Origin: Candidatus Latescibacterota bacterium
GTDB taxonomy: Bacteria > JAAXHH01
Direction of reading: 5' to 3'
Length of the DNA: 64,000 nt
NCBI GenBank assembly: GCA_022823465.1
Contig: JAJEHX010000005.1
Coordinates: 140,706-204,705 of the forward strand
The position numbers and the translations under genes were made by a program. Every line of letters begins with the position of its first letter. The first letter of the stretch is position 1. The notes beneath the pieces were generated by a model. It ran no database searches and had not been told where the DNA came from. It saw nothing but the letters and a program-made list of their open reading frames with translations. Of the stretch, positions 19,165-28,102 are shown piece after piece.

Positions 19165-20628
19165 TCAATCCCCGCCTGAGTCCAGTGGATAGAGTTTCCT
19201 GCCCAGCCGATGGTAGGTCAATGTATCCATATCATGTACGCTCGGCTCCGAGACCACATGTATGGCGCCCGCCCAGGGTTCGAATCCGGCCCGGAAATGG
19301 GCGGACGACTTGACGCCGATATAGCGCATTTCCCGGGGGTCGAGGCCGAGAGATTCCGAAAAGGCGGTGTCGAAAGGCTGCTCGCGATCGTTCACGAGGA
19401 TGACGTGCACGCCCTCCTGCCGGATATGGGCGGAGGGCCCCATTTTCCCTTCGAGACCGGCAAGCATGGGGCCGTGGTAACGGAACCTTCCGTCGGAGAG
19501 AGCCAGGACTTCGGCCGTCATGGTCACCGGCTCGCCCTGGATGGGCGTGGATTTTCCCCCGACGTCCAGCGTGATCGTGGCGCCTACCCCGGCGTCCATG
19601 CATTGTTCCACCGCCTCCGGATCGACGATGTACAGGACGCAGGCGTCTTCGAGACCGGCTTCGATGAACGTCCGCAGCATAGCGGTGCTGTCGCCCGGAG
19701 AACCGCCGCCCGTGTTGTCGTTGCGGTCCGCCAGCACGGCGGGGAACAGGCCTTCTTCATGGACCCGGTCCAGGGTTTCCTTCGTCGACGGCATGGGGAA
19801 GTGCCAGTCGGCGCGCCGGTCGTACAGGTATGCGCCCAGTTCGTCGGCATACTGCTGGGCCATCTCCTGGTCGTCGTCCGTCACGATGTATACCGACGCG
19901 CCCATGTGGGGTATGTCGGCGAGGGGAAAGCAGGTGGCGATCGATCCGCAGACGACGCCGGACCTCGATTCGATTTCATGGAGGTAGGCGATCGCCTCCT
20001 TCATGGGCGAATGAGCCGTCACCTGGTTCATGCCCCAGGCCATCGGGATCTGATGCAGCGCCATGGCGGGCCGGAGTCCTTCCCTCAGGATCCGGACGAG
20101 CACGTCGGCGCATTCCCGCCCACGGGGCGCCATGTCCACTTCGGGGTAGGACTCCCGGCCGATCAGCACGTCGGCTTTTTCGATCATCAGGGGGGTTACG
20201 TTGGAATGAATGTCCAACTGGGCGACGATGGGCAGGTCCCCCACGAGGTCCCGCACGGCGGTGAGGATATATCCCTCGCCGTCGTCGATGCCTTCGGCGA
20301 CCATGGCCCCGTGCAGTTCGAGTAGCACCCCGTCTATGGTACCAGCCTTTCGGAAACCGTCCAGCATCTCGTCGAGTATTTCATCGAAGAGCGCGCGAGG
20401 CGTGGGACCGCTTGGATGGGGTTCGGCCACGATGGTGGGGATCAGTTCGAAACCGTGTACTTCCGCGCCATCGATGAAACCGCCCGTGGGCTTGTTCGCG
20501 CCCCGGAAAGCCTTGAGGATCTCGCCGCCGCGAAGGTCTCCGTACCGTTCCTGGTAATTCCTCCGGGTGGTTTCCACAGTCGTGAACGTGCTCGTCTCGT
20601 GGGCGATGATCCCGGTTACAATGCGCAT
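19165..20628 (-). CDS. M81-family (MlrC-like) metallo-hydrolase
   Basis: A 487-residue member of the MlrC/microcystinase C family. The N-terminal DUF1485 part starts MRIVTGIIAHETSTF and contains LELHGAM and the probable zinc ligands of QLDIHSN; the C-terminal domain includes GGGSPGDSTAML and ends near VHDMDTLTYHRLGRKLYPLD. MlrC finishes degradation of linearised microcystin, but most homologues sit in genomes with no link to microcystin and probably hydrolyse other peptides or amides. The ATG at 20628 has GGAG upstream. It follows the DUF423 gene by 16 nt. Confidence 0.88.
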   Translation of the reverse strand: MRIVTGIIAHETSTFTTVETTRRNYQERYGDLRGGEILKAFRGANKPTGGFIDGAEVHGFELIPTIVAEPHPSGPTPRALFDEILDEMLDGFRKAGTIDGVLLELHGAMVAEGIDDGEGYILTAVRDLVGDLPIVAQLDIHSNVTPLMIEKADVLIGRESYPEVDMAPRGRECADVLVRILREGLRPAMALHQIPMAWGMNQVTAHSPMKEAIAYLHEIESRSGVVCGSIATCFPLADIPHMGASVYIVTDDDQEMAQQYADELGAYLYDRRADWHFPMPSTKETLDRVHEEGLFPAVLADRNDNTGGGSPGDSTAMLRTFIEAGLEDACVLYIVDPEAVEQCMDAGVGATITLDVGGKSTPIQGEPVTMTAEVLALSDGRFRYHGPMLAGLEGKMGPSAHIRQEGVHVILVNDREQPFDTAFSESLGLDPREMRYIGVKSSAHFRAGFEPWAGAIHVVSEPSVHDMDTLTYHRLGRKLYPLDSGGD

Positions 20629-20644
20629 TGTCGTCCGCTCCGTT

Positions 20645-21013
20645 TCAGGCCCGGTAAATCCCGTAGACCAGGAGAAGCCAGCCGATGATGAAGGCCACGC
20701 CGCCCAGCGGGGTCACTGCGCCGAGCCACCGGACGCCCGTGAGGCTAAGCACGTACAGGCTGCCGGAAAACAGCACGGTGCCCGCGATGAACGACCACCC
20801 CGCCGCGGGAGGGATGGATTCCGGCCAGCGCGTAACCGCCCAGGCCGCGAAAAGCAGACCGAAGGCGTGATACATCTGGTACCGGACGGCGGTTTCGAAG
20901 ACCTCCAGCATCTCGGGAGGCAGCCGGTCCCTCAACCCGTGGGCGCCGAAGGCTCCGGCGATCACGCCCAGAAGCGCCGAGACGCCTCCTGCTATGGCAA
21001 AGAGTTTGTCCAT
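20645..21013 (-). CDS. DUF423 (YgdD-type) small membrane protein
   Basis: A 122-residue protein with four predicted transmembrane helices and the family hallmarks GAFGAHGLRD near residues 20-30 and YQMYHAFGLL. The function of DUF423 is unknown. The start at 21013 (MDKLFAIAGG) follows an AGG-containing purine stretch; an ATG 18 nt upstream is less likely. It lies between an SDR and the M81 hydrolase, probably co-transcribed with both. Confidence 0.88.
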   Translation of the reverse strand: MDKLFAIAGGVSALLGVIAGAFGAHGLRDRLPPEMLEVFETAVRYQMYHAFGLLFAAWAVTRWPESIPPAAGWSFIAGTVLFSGSLYVLSLTGVRWLGAVTPLGGVAFIIGWLLLVYGIYRA

Positions 21014-21064
21014 GGATGCCTCGCAAAACACCTTGAAGAAGAGCGCTTCGAGCCGCCCCGCTCC

Positions 21065-21841
21065 TTACCAGATCGGCGCGAGCCAGCCGCCGTCCACGGG
21101 GAGCGTCGCTCCGGTTATCCACTCCGCGTCATCCGATGCGAAAAACACGCAGGCCCGGCCGATGTCCTTCGGCAGGCCCAGCCGGGGCAGAGGCGTCTTT
21201 TCCGCCGCTTCGGCGATCTGGGCCTCGGTCAGGTAATCCTGGATGGGCGTTTCGATGTAGCCCGGGCAGATCGTATTGGCCGTGATGCCGTGGGAAGCCA
21301 GTTCCACCGCGGTATCCCGGGTAAGATTGACGACACCGGCCTTGGCCGGCGCGTACGCCGGGCCCCCGCCGCCGTGGAATGCATGCACGGAAGCGATATT
21401 GATGATCCGGCCCGCGCGGGACTGCTTGAGGTGAGGCACGGCCGCGCGCGTGGTCAGAAACAGGGCCCGCAGGTTGATGCCCATGACGCGGTCCCACTCC
21501 TCCACCGACAGCGTCTGGCTGTCCCCCAGGGCAAAAACACCCGCGTTGTTGACCAGGATATCCAGGCCGCCGAAAGTCTCCAGCGTCCGGTCGACCAGCC
21601 GGTTGACGGCCGCTTCGTCCGACACGTCGGTCTTTACGAAAAGCCCATCCGCCCCCATCGCGTTCAATGCTTCCACGGTAGGCGCGGTCACGTCCCGGTC
21701 GTGGTACTTGCCCGGCCTGGGCCGCTCGACGAGGTCGCAGACCACGACGCGCGCCCCTTCCCCGGCCAGTTCGATGGATATACCCCGACCTATACCGGAA
21801 CTGCCGCCCGTGACGATAGCGACCCGATCTTTGAGTTTCAA
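21065..21841 (-). CDS. Short-chain dehydrogenase/reductase
   Basis: A 258-residue classical SDR with cofactor motif TGGSSGIG, NNAG at about 90, catalytic serine in IASVHAF and the YAPAK (YxxxK) active site. The translation start is a TTG (21841) with GAGGA upstream. It is the first gene of the minus-strand run down to the Gfo/Idh gene and has a consensus promoter at 21892-21920. Substrate unknown; divergent pairing with an enolase-superfamily gene suggests a sugar-acid or related pathway. Confidence 0.88.
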   Translation of the reverse strand: MKLKDRVAIVTGGSSGIGRGISIELAGEGARVVVCDLVERPRPGKYHDRDVTAPTVEALNAMGADGLFVKTDVSDEAAVNRLVDRTLETFGGLDILVNNAGVFALGDSQTLSVEEWDRVMGINLRALFLTTRAAVPHLKQSRAGRIINIASVHAFHGGGGPAYAPAKAGVVNLTRDTAVELASHGITANTICPGYIETPIQDYLTEAQIAEAAEKTPLPRLGLPKDIGRACVFFASDDAEWITGATLPVDGGWLAPIW

Positions 21842-21891
21842 GATGTCCTCTGCGTTTTCTTGATAAGCGATCCGGAAGTAGTCCTGAATGG

Positions 21892-21920
21892 ATTATAACC
21901 AGATCGAAAAAACGAGGCAA
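21892..21920 (-). promoter_or_regulatory. Sigma-70-type promoter for the SDR operon
   Basis: On the minus strand: -35 TTGCCT (21920-21915), 17-nt spacer, perfect -10 TATAAT (21897-21892). The leader to the TTG start would be about 45 nt. Confidence 0.72.
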
Positions 21921-21925
21921 GGCAA

Positions 21926-21950
21926 GTGTTTATAAACGCGTGTTTATAAA
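21926..21950. promoter_or_regulatory. Paired GTGTTTATAAA repeats in the divergent promoter region
   Basis: GTGTTTATAAA occurs perfectly at 21926-21936 and 21940-21950, 14 bp centre to centre; each contains the palindrome TTTATAAA. The pair abuts the -35 of the SDR promoter and lies about 90 bp upstream of the divergent enolase-superfamily gene. This is the layout of an operator shared by two divergent genes. An AT-rich TTGCAT...TTATAT stretch just to the right (21955-21985) may be the plus-strand promoter, with a long 19-nt spacer. Confidence 0.5.
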
Positions 21951-22039
21951 TGGATTGCATTTTTCAGAACCGGCCATAGTTATATAGTTTCCCACGCCGT
22001 CCAGTCCCATGTGTCCCATACTCATCGCAGGAGGATTCC

Positions 22040-23299
22040 ATGAAGATCACGCACGCCGAACGAACAGCCCTCAACGTGCCCTTCTACGCCCCGCACGTCG
22101 ATCACGCCATGGCCCGGGCGAACACCCACAACGAGCGTGTGTGGGCCTATCGGCTCGAGACCGACAACGGGCTGGTCAGCATCACCGACGGCCACGGCCC
22201 CTCGGATACCGCCGGGCTGATCGGCAAGGACCCCTGGACCATCATGTGGGACGACGATATCGGCTTCGGCCCTCAGATCGCCGTCTTCGACCTGTGCGGG
22301 AAGGACGCCGGCGTGCCCGTGCATGCCCTGCTGAGCAACAAGCTGCGGGACCGCTGCCCCCTTTCGTGGTGGGACATCGACATGGCGCCCGGGGACTGGG
22401 TCAAGGAGGCGGAGGAGTCCCTTCGCCGGGGCTACACGTCCTTCAAGATGAAGGCGCGGCCCTGGCGCGACATCATCGCCCAGATCGACGCGGTGAGCGA
22501 GGTCGTCCCGGCCGACTACCGGTTCGACGTGGACTTCAACGGGTTTCTGCTCACCCAGGCGAAAGCGGAACAGATACTGACGCAACTCGATCAGCGGGTG
22601 AACGTGGGCATGTACGAAAGCCCCTTCTACCTGCGTAAGGACCTCAAGGGTGCGCAGATGCTCCGGGAACGCGTTCAGAAACCCATCGTGGAACATTTTG
22701 GGGACGACGTGTGGCAGTCGGAGGTCAGCGACGGATTCGTGATCGGCGGCGGCGCATCGGGGACGATGCGGCAGGGCATCATGGCGGCCGCCTTGAACAA
22801 GCCCTTCTGGCTCCAGATGGTGGGCGCCGGCTTTACCACCACTTTCGCGGCGCACATCGGTTCCGTGCTCTCCCACGCCCAGCTTCCCTATATCACCTGC
22901 CACGAACTCTGGAAAACCGACCTGCTTACCGAACGCATCCAGGTTGTGGACGGGTACATGGAAGTCCCGGACAAACCGGGTCTCGGCGTGGAAGCAGACG
23001 AGAAGGCCATCGAAACATACGCCGTGGACGACGACGAACCCACGGCGGTGCAGCGGTACCGGAGCAAGAAGCGTATCCTCCGCGTGGTCTGGCCCGGTCT
23101 CGCCGGCAAAGAGCGCGTCTGGGAGTTCACCGACGAGAGCATCTACCAGCCCGAATTCTACAAGGGCAACCTCCCCGGATTCGAAGCGGGCGTGCATCTC
23201 GAAGTGATCGAAGACGACCACAGCGCCGCCTTCGACAAGCGGCATTCGGAACTGGCACGGCGGGAGGCCGCCGTGGCCCGGGCGCCCAAAGGAATCTAG
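22040..23299 (+). CDS. Enolase-superfamily enzyme (mandelate racemase/muconate lactonizing group)
   Basis: A 419-residue protein with an N-terminal capping domain and a TIM barrel showing the catalytic KxK in SFKMKARPW, metal ligands in DVDFNGF and MYESPF, and the terminal PGLGVEADE that closes many members' barrels. Such enzymes abstract a proton alpha to a carboxylate in acid-sugar dehydratases, epimerases and cycloisomerases. AGGAGG precedes the ATG by 5 nt. It is divergent from the SDR, with paired repeats between them, and its 3' end overlaps the convergent ceramidase-like gene by 4 nt. The exact reaction cannot be assigned. Confidence 0.85.
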   Translation: MKITHAERTALNVPFYAPHVDHAMARANTHNERVWAYRLETDNGLVSITDGHGPSDTAGLIGKDPWTIMWDDDIGFGPQIAVFDLCGKDAGVPVHALLSNKLRDRCPLSWWDIDMAPGDWVKEAEESLRRGYTSFKMKARPWRDIIAQIDAVSEVVPADYRFDVDFNGFLLTQAKAEQILTQLDQRVNVGMYESPFYLRKDLKGAQMLRERVQKPIVEHFGDDVWQSEVSDGFVIGGGASGTMRQGIMAAALNKPFWLQMVGAGFTTTFAAHIGSVLSHAQLPYITCHELWKTDLLTERIQVVDGYMEVPDKPGLGVEADEKAIETYAVDDDEPTAVQRYRSKKRILRVVWPGLAGKERVWEFTDESIYQPEFYKGNLPGFEAGVHLEVIEDDHSAAFDKRHSELARREAAVARAPKGI

Positions 23300-24576
23300 T
23301 AGTTATCGGGGGGACGTCTGTACGTTTCAGGAATCACCCGCTGGACCCCTGCGATGACGCGTTCTTCGACTTCGCTCGAGAAGCGATTGGGCAGTCCGAA
23401 GTACACCGTCGCGTCACCGGCTTCGTATCCTCCCTCCTTCCAGATCCTCCGGGAGGGTATGTAGCCGGGGAAGTCGTTGGCGTAGGCGCCTATCCATAGT
23501 CTTGCGGGATCGTACATGCGCCGCAGCCTGCAGGCGTAGTCCGCGACGACCTCGCCGGCCAGGAAGACGATGGCGAGGTCGTTCCCGAACGACCAGCCCT
23601 GGACCGGGTAACTCAGTGCTTCCGGTACATCCTCGCCGCGGTCCATACGCGCGACCCACTGACTGGCATGATATCCGGCGGGATCTTGTTCCATTGCCGT
23701 CTCCCGCCATGCCTCGCGCGAGGGCAAGGCGTCGTAGGGCAGCGAGGGGTGGACCAGCCGGCAGCGGATGCGTTCCGACAGGGGACGGCCGGGTATCGTG
23801 AGCAGGCGTTCCACTTCCCGGGCGATATCCCCGCCGTGACGACGGGAAAAGGAAAGTCCCGTGCGTGGAAAGGGATTCGCGTTGGCGGCGCACCCGATGG
23901 TGACCAGGGCAACGGCGCCGGGGTGGTTTCGCCTGATCGATTCGGCCGCGAATCCCGCCCAGTCGCCGCACATGAAGTTGTCCGCCGGGCCGAAGGTCGT
24001 GCAGTGGCAGGCATAACTTACCCAGACCGCGCTCAGGTTCCCGTCGGCATCTTCGGCCCGAATCATGGGCATCACGTGATCCACGGGTCCGATCTGCGCG
24101 CGGCGGTTCACCGCGAACCCGGCGTGCCCCTCGCTATAGCTCAACCGGGCCGGTTCCCGGTTCGACAGTGCCTGCAACCCCACTTCCACCAGCCGTTCCG
24201 ATACCTCTTCAGTATAGCGGTCGATATGCCGCTGATGCGCGGCCGGGATGTCCGTACTGAACAGCATGGGGGCCGCACCGGACAGCATGGGCGCGTTGTG
24301 GGTATGGGTATAGCACAGGACGATCCGTTCCCGGGATACGCCTGCTTTTCTGCCCAGTTCCCGCGCGACGAACTCCGTCATGGATTCCGTCACGCCGGTG
24401 TTCTCCAGGGCCAGCATCACAACCGGCTGTTCCGCGCCAATGGCCAGGGCCCGGGCATACAGGGGCGACTTGACTTTTGACGTTTCTTCCCTGCGTGCGC
24501 CATATCCGCTCAGGCGGACCGGGTAGTCCGGAGTCATGTCGACTTCAGCCACGCCGGCCAAAACCAGTTCGCTCAT
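23296..24576 (-). CDS. Neutral/alkaline ceramidase N-terminal domain-like hydrolase
   Basis: A 426-residue protein resembling the catalytic N-terminal domain of neutral ceramidases: GVAEVDMTPDYPVRLSGYG at the start, THTHNAP (probable zinc histidines), and a later YACHCTTFG segment. The immunoglobulin-like C-terminal domain of true ceramidases is missing and no signal peptide is visible, so a cytoplasmic amidase acting on another substrate is more likely. Proteins like this are common in Planctomycete and Poribacteria-type genomes. It follows the large membrane protein by 36 nt and is convergent with the enolase-superfamily gene. Confidence 0.8.
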   Translation of the reverse strand: MSELVLAGVAEVDMTPDYPVRLSGYGARREETSKVKSPLYARALAIGAEQPVVMLALENTGVTESMTEFVARELGRKAGVSRERIVLCYTHTHNAPMLSGAAPMLFSTDIPAAHQRHIDRYTEEVSERLVEVGLQALSNREPARLSYSEGHAGFAVNRRAQIGPVDHVMPMIRAEDADGNLSAVWVSYACHCTTFGPADNFMCGDWAGFAAESIRRNHPGAVALVTIGCAANANPFPRTGLSFSRRHGGDIAREVERLLTIPGRPLSERIRCRLVHPSLPYDALPSREAWRETAMEQDPAGYHASQWVARMDRGEDVPEALSYPVQGWSFGNDLAIVFLAGEVVADYACRLRRMYDPARLWIGAYANDFPGYIPSRRIWKEGGYEAGDATVYFGLPNRFSSEVEERVIAGVQRVIPETYRRPPDNY

Positions 24577-24612
24577 CCCTGCTCCCTGTTTCCGTATTCA
24601 TGAACGCGCACG

Positions 24613-26469
24613 TTAATACCACTCCGTCCTGTGGGGCGTCCCGGGGAAGAAGACCGCGTCGACCGCCAGGGACAGGCCGACGCCCATGAGAAAGCCGAGG
24701 ATGACTCCCGTGAAAAAAGGTTGCGCGGAGCGATACATCCGCACGCCGCCGATGCGAATCAAAACAATCTGCAGGAGCCATGCGAGGAAAATCGGCAGAA
24801 ACGCGTTGCGGACAACGCCGCCCACGTCCCCGATAGCCATGCCGACCGGGTGAAAGGGCCACCAGGTGAAAAAGGCCCTGCCGGCGATGACCAGGCCGTT
24901 GATCAGCATGCCGGACAGCAGGAACAGGGCTTCCAGGGCGCCAATCTGAGACGCGTTCGTCGCCCAGACGATGGTGCGTCCGAAGAAGAACGTGCCTAAC
25001 CCTCCGGGCTGGGTATACAGGTTGTTGGCGCCCACGGTATGGGCGGAATGGACCAGGGAGACGATAGAAAGGACGGCGCTGACGCCGATCGCCACGCAGA
25101 TCCACCCGAACAACCCCCGGCCGCGGCCCCCCATCCGGCTCTTCAGCCAGGCGATGTGAGAGAATCCGACCATGGTGAACGTCCGCCAGTTCCGCGCGAA
25201 TCCGTTGGCCATGCCCAGTACGTTGATGTCGCGCATGGACAGGGAAGCCGTTCCGATCAGGCCGACCGTGAAGTAATTGGGCTTTACCGTGAGTTCCGCC
25301 ATGACCAGTCCCGATTCAGCGACCACCCGGGCCAGCACCAGGTAGAAAGTGAACATGACGACGAGAAAGAGCATGCCCACGAATATTGAAAGCCCGGCGC
25401 TGTACAGCCACAGTACCGCGAAGACCGATCCGCCCGCGAGGCCGAGAAGCGCCCAACGATAAGAGAACAGCTCCTGCGCCTCGGCCTCGTCCCGGACGGG
25501 CCGCCAGGCCGTGCGCCATACCGATGCCAGGTGGCGCCGCGCGGTCCAGACCAGCCAGGCCGCAAAGACGATCACACCGCCCATGTACTGCATGCCGGTG
25601 AGTCCGCCCTGTACCACGCTGCCACCCGTCGAGAACATGCCCAGCCGGCTGAGCAGACCCTGTTCCAGTACGCCGAACAACTGGAAGAACCAGAGACTGA
25701 AGAGGATCTCCGCGGGCGCAAAGTAGGCGAAGGAAAGCGCATAGAGATTCAGGTACAGCGGAATACCCGGAAAGTAGGGCGCGATTTCCAGGGTGACCCG
25801 CGCGTCCGGATGAATGGGCAGCAGGGGCAGTGCGCCCCAGTAGGCCGCGCAATTCCAGGCCATGGCGGAAAAGGAAAGGACGAGACCTGCCTGAAAGAGG
25901 CGATTGCGGAAGAGGCCCGGGCTCTCCCGGCCTCGATCCGCTTCGGATTCCCCGGTGAGCCGCAGGGCCGCCTCCGCCATGGGGAATCGCAGGCGTTCGT
26001 GTTCCATCCACTGCCTGCGGAAAATCACCACGATGCAGGCGCCGATCAGCAGGAGTGCGGCGAAGAGGCACAGCCACCAGAAAACAGGGGTCATCCAGAC
26101 CGACCAGGGGATCTGCTGCCCGGGCTGGAGGCCTTCGTGAAATCTCCGGGCCGATTCGTAATCGCTCAGGTAGACCCAGTTGGGCAGATGGGGCAGGATC
26201 AGTTCATCCCACCGGTTTTCCGGCGAGGCGAAGTAGGCGGGCGCCGCGATGGCGGAGACCATGTACCGGGTGACGCCCAGGTCGGGCATCATGGACGCCG
26301 CCCAGCCCATGGCGAATACCGTGAGCAGTTCGGTTCGGGTCAATGCCCGTTCCGGACAGCAGGCCCGGCAGATCAGGTTGGGGAATAGAACGAGGGCGAG
26401 GAAGGGAACCAGGAAGCCGGAAGGCAGGTGGGCGAACAGCATGAAGTCGTAACCGCCCCGATCGGCCAT
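24613..26469 (-). CDS. Large polytopic membrane protein, DUF6785/DUF6784-type (OPT-transporter-like)
   Basis: A 618-residue protein from the first ATG, with about 12-14 hydrophobic helices and a QWMEHERLRFPMAEAAL segment typical of this family, which is related to oligopeptide (OPT) transporters. In-frame codons before the ATG encode another good hydrophobic helix (AAAIGLLLSGVIGFGTQY) that relatives also have, so the true N-terminus is probably upstream. No ATG, GTG or TTG is available there before the stop of the flavin-oxidoreductase gene; the upstream reading frame also passes through a 9-bp tandem repeat (26543-26569). The start is therefore unresolved. Function unknown; possibly uptake of a peptide or amide. 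Confidence 0.7.
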   Translation of the reverse strand: MADRGGYDFMLFAHLPSGFLVPFLALVLFPNLICRACCPERALTRTELLTVFAMGWAASMMPDLGVTRYMVSAIAAPAYFASPENRWDELILPHLPNWVYLSDYESARRFHEGLQPGQQIPWSVWMTPVFWWLCLFAALLLIGACIVVIFRRQWMEHERLRFPMAEAALRLTGESEADRGRESPGLFRNRLFQAGLVLSFSAMAWNCAAYWGALPLLPIHPDARVTLEIAPYFPGIPLYLNLYALSFAYFAPAEILFSLWFFQLFGVLEQGLLSRLGMFSTGGSVVQGGLTGMQYMGGVIVFAAWLVWTARRHLASVWRTAWRPVRDEAEAQELFSYRWALLGLAGGSVFAVLWLYSAGLSIFVGMLFLVVMFTFYLVLARVVAESGLVMAELTVKPNYFTVGLIGTASLSMRDINVLGMANGFARNWRTFTMVGFSHIAWLKSRMGGRGRGLFGWICVAIGVSAVLSIVSLVHSAHTVGANNLYTQPGGLGTFFFGRTIVWATNASQIGALEALFLLSGMLINGLVIAGRAFFTWWPFHPVGMAIGDVGGVVRNAFLPIFLAWLLQIVLIRIGGVRMYRSAQPFFTGVILGFLMGVGLSLAVDAVFFPGTPHRTEWY

Positions 26470-26542
26470 GTACTGCGTGCCGAACCCGATGACGCCCGAC
26501 AGGAGGAGGCCGATTGCGGCCGCCCTGAGCGTTACGGCTTGG

Positions 26543-26569
26543 CGGTCCGGGCGGTCCGGGCGGTCCGGG
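26543..26569. repeat. Three perfect copies of a 9-bp tandem repeat
   Basis: CGGTCCGGG is repeated exactly three times (26543-26551, 26552-26560, 26561-26569), 22 bp past the stop codon of the flavin oxidoreductase and just before the membrane-protein start. Read in the membrane-protein frame it would encode a Pro-Asp-Arg repeat. Unit number is likely to vary between strains. Confidence 0.9.
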
Positions 26570-26590
26570 CGGGCCGCGGAATCGCTGTTG

Positions 26591-28030
26591 CTAGGGCTCA
26601 GGTGCCGTATCCAGCATCTCCTTGTAGATGTCCGCGTAGATCTTGTCCCGAGGCACGCATCCCACGGCGAACTGGCCGAGTTCGTTGTGCTTGCCGCGCA
26701 TCAGGGCCGTGCAGTAGCTGACGGTGATACAGCTCTTCTTCCGGATCATTTCGCCGTGCTCGGCCACGTCCTTCGCGAAATCGGGATAGGCCAGCGCGCC
26801 CCGGCCCGATCCCATGATGGTCACCCGTTGATCCCGGATATTCGCCGCCCCCGCGTTGACCATGTACTTCTGCAGCCAGCTGTACCCGGTTCCCACTATA
26901 TTGAGACCGGGATGAGCCCGGCAAAGCGCGGCGGCCGCACGGAAGTGCCGTGCGACGCCGAAGAGGGGATGTTCCGGTGCATCGTAGCCGTCCACCGGCG
27001 ACCTTTCGGCGGGCCTGCCCACGTGGGGGTTGTAATAGGGGCTTCCCATGGTGGCGTTGATCATCTGTATCCCGGCTTCCCTGAGCAGGCCGATGGCGGC
27101 GATCGGTTCCGCCAGATCCTCCCTAAGCGGATCGTCCACGTCCACGCCGAAGCCGGAGAGAAAGGGGACGGGATAAGGCGAACGGGGCGTGCCCGCGCCG
27201 GTATCCGGGTCGGTGGTGTAGGGAATACCGTCGTAGACGTTCATGCGGCTGGCCAGCAGCAGTCCGTCTTTCGTCTCCTCCCGGATGCGTCCGATCACGT
27301 TCCGGACCAGCCGCGTCCTGTTTTCGAGACTTCCGCCGTAATTGCCTTCCCGCATGCGTGCCACAAGCAATTCGGAGAGCAGGTAGCGATGGCACTGCTT
27401 TATATCGACGAAATCGAAACCCAGCTTCCAGGCCGTGACCGCTGCTTTGACAAGCGCGTCCTCCACGCGGCCGAGTTCGGAATCGGTCAACACCGGGTAG
27501 TCCGGTGTAACGGGGATCTTGCGTTTCTTGTCCACGAGGGTGACGGGATCGGCGGCGGGATCGTGAAAGGCGATGAGTGGCTTCCGGTAACTGTAGCGGC
27601 CCGAGTGGGTCAGCTGCAGCCCGACCAGGAGATCGTCATCTCGTCCGTGGACTGCCCGGTGGGCCGACCGGGTCTGGGCGAGCAGCGCTTCGAAGGACGC
27701 GGCGTTGCCGTCGTGCAGCCAGAGTTGGCGGGTATTCGCCCGGGCTTCTTCCAGCACGGCCGTCGCTTCGCCCCATATGAGTTTCGCCCCGCCCTCGCCG
27801 AACAGACGCCAACGCCGGTACACCAGTTCATCCGGCGAACCATCCAGGTGACCGTCGCAACCTTCCATGGGGTGCACGGCCATGGAGTTCCCGATGGTGC
27901 GGTTGCCGAACCGAACAGGCCGCCAGAGGGGATCGAGGTCCTCGGTAAGGGGGATATCGTCGTTCAAACCGAGGCGGTCGATATCCTTTTGCAGATCATC
28001 GAGCGAACGGTAGCGAAAATGCTTCGGCAT
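26591..28030 (-). CDS. Old-yellow-enzyme-family NADH:flavin oxidoreductase
   Basis: A 479-residue FMN-dependent TIM-barrel oxidoreductase. Recognisable parts are the N-terminal strand RFGNRTIGNSMAVHPMEG, VGLQLTHSGRYS (the glutamine and His region that binds FMN and substrate), HRYLLSELL, and VGTGYSW near the C-terminus. The C-terminal YCTALMRGKHNELGQFAVGC lacks the CxxC cluster of 2,4-dienoyl-CoA reductases, so it is a single-domain OYE. The start at 28030 has GGAGAG upstream. It follows the GH113-like gene by 72 nt. Substrate unknown, probably an activated alkene. Confidence 0.85.
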   Translation of the reverse strand: MPKHFRYRSLDDLQKDIDRLGLNDDIPLTEDLDPLWRPVRFGNRTIGNSMAVHPMEGCDGHLDGSPDELVYRRWRLFGEGGAKLIWGEATAVLEEARANTRQLWLHDGNAASFEALLAQTRSAHRAVHGRDDDLLVGLQLTHSGRYSYRKPLIAFHDPAADPVTLVDKKRKIPVTPDYPVLTDSELGRVEDALVKAAVTAWKLGFDFVDIKQCHRYLLSELLVARMREGNYGGSLENRTRLVRNVIGRIREETKDGLLLASRMNVYDGIPYTTDPDTGAGTPRSPYPVPFLSGFGVDVDDPLREDLAEPIAAIGLLREAGIQMINATMGSPYYNPHVGRPAERSPVDGYDAPEHPLFGVARHFRAAAALCRAHPGLNIVGTGYSWLQKYMVNAGAANIRDQRVTIMGSGRGALAYPDFAKDVAEHGEMIRKKSCITVSYCTALMRGKHNELGQFAVGCVPRDKIYADIYKEMLDTAPEP

Positions 28031-28102
28031 GTACTCTCCAGTTCTACATGAAACCCGCGGCATCACGAGGAATGCGCGGGTCAGATGCCATCCGAGATAG
28101 CG

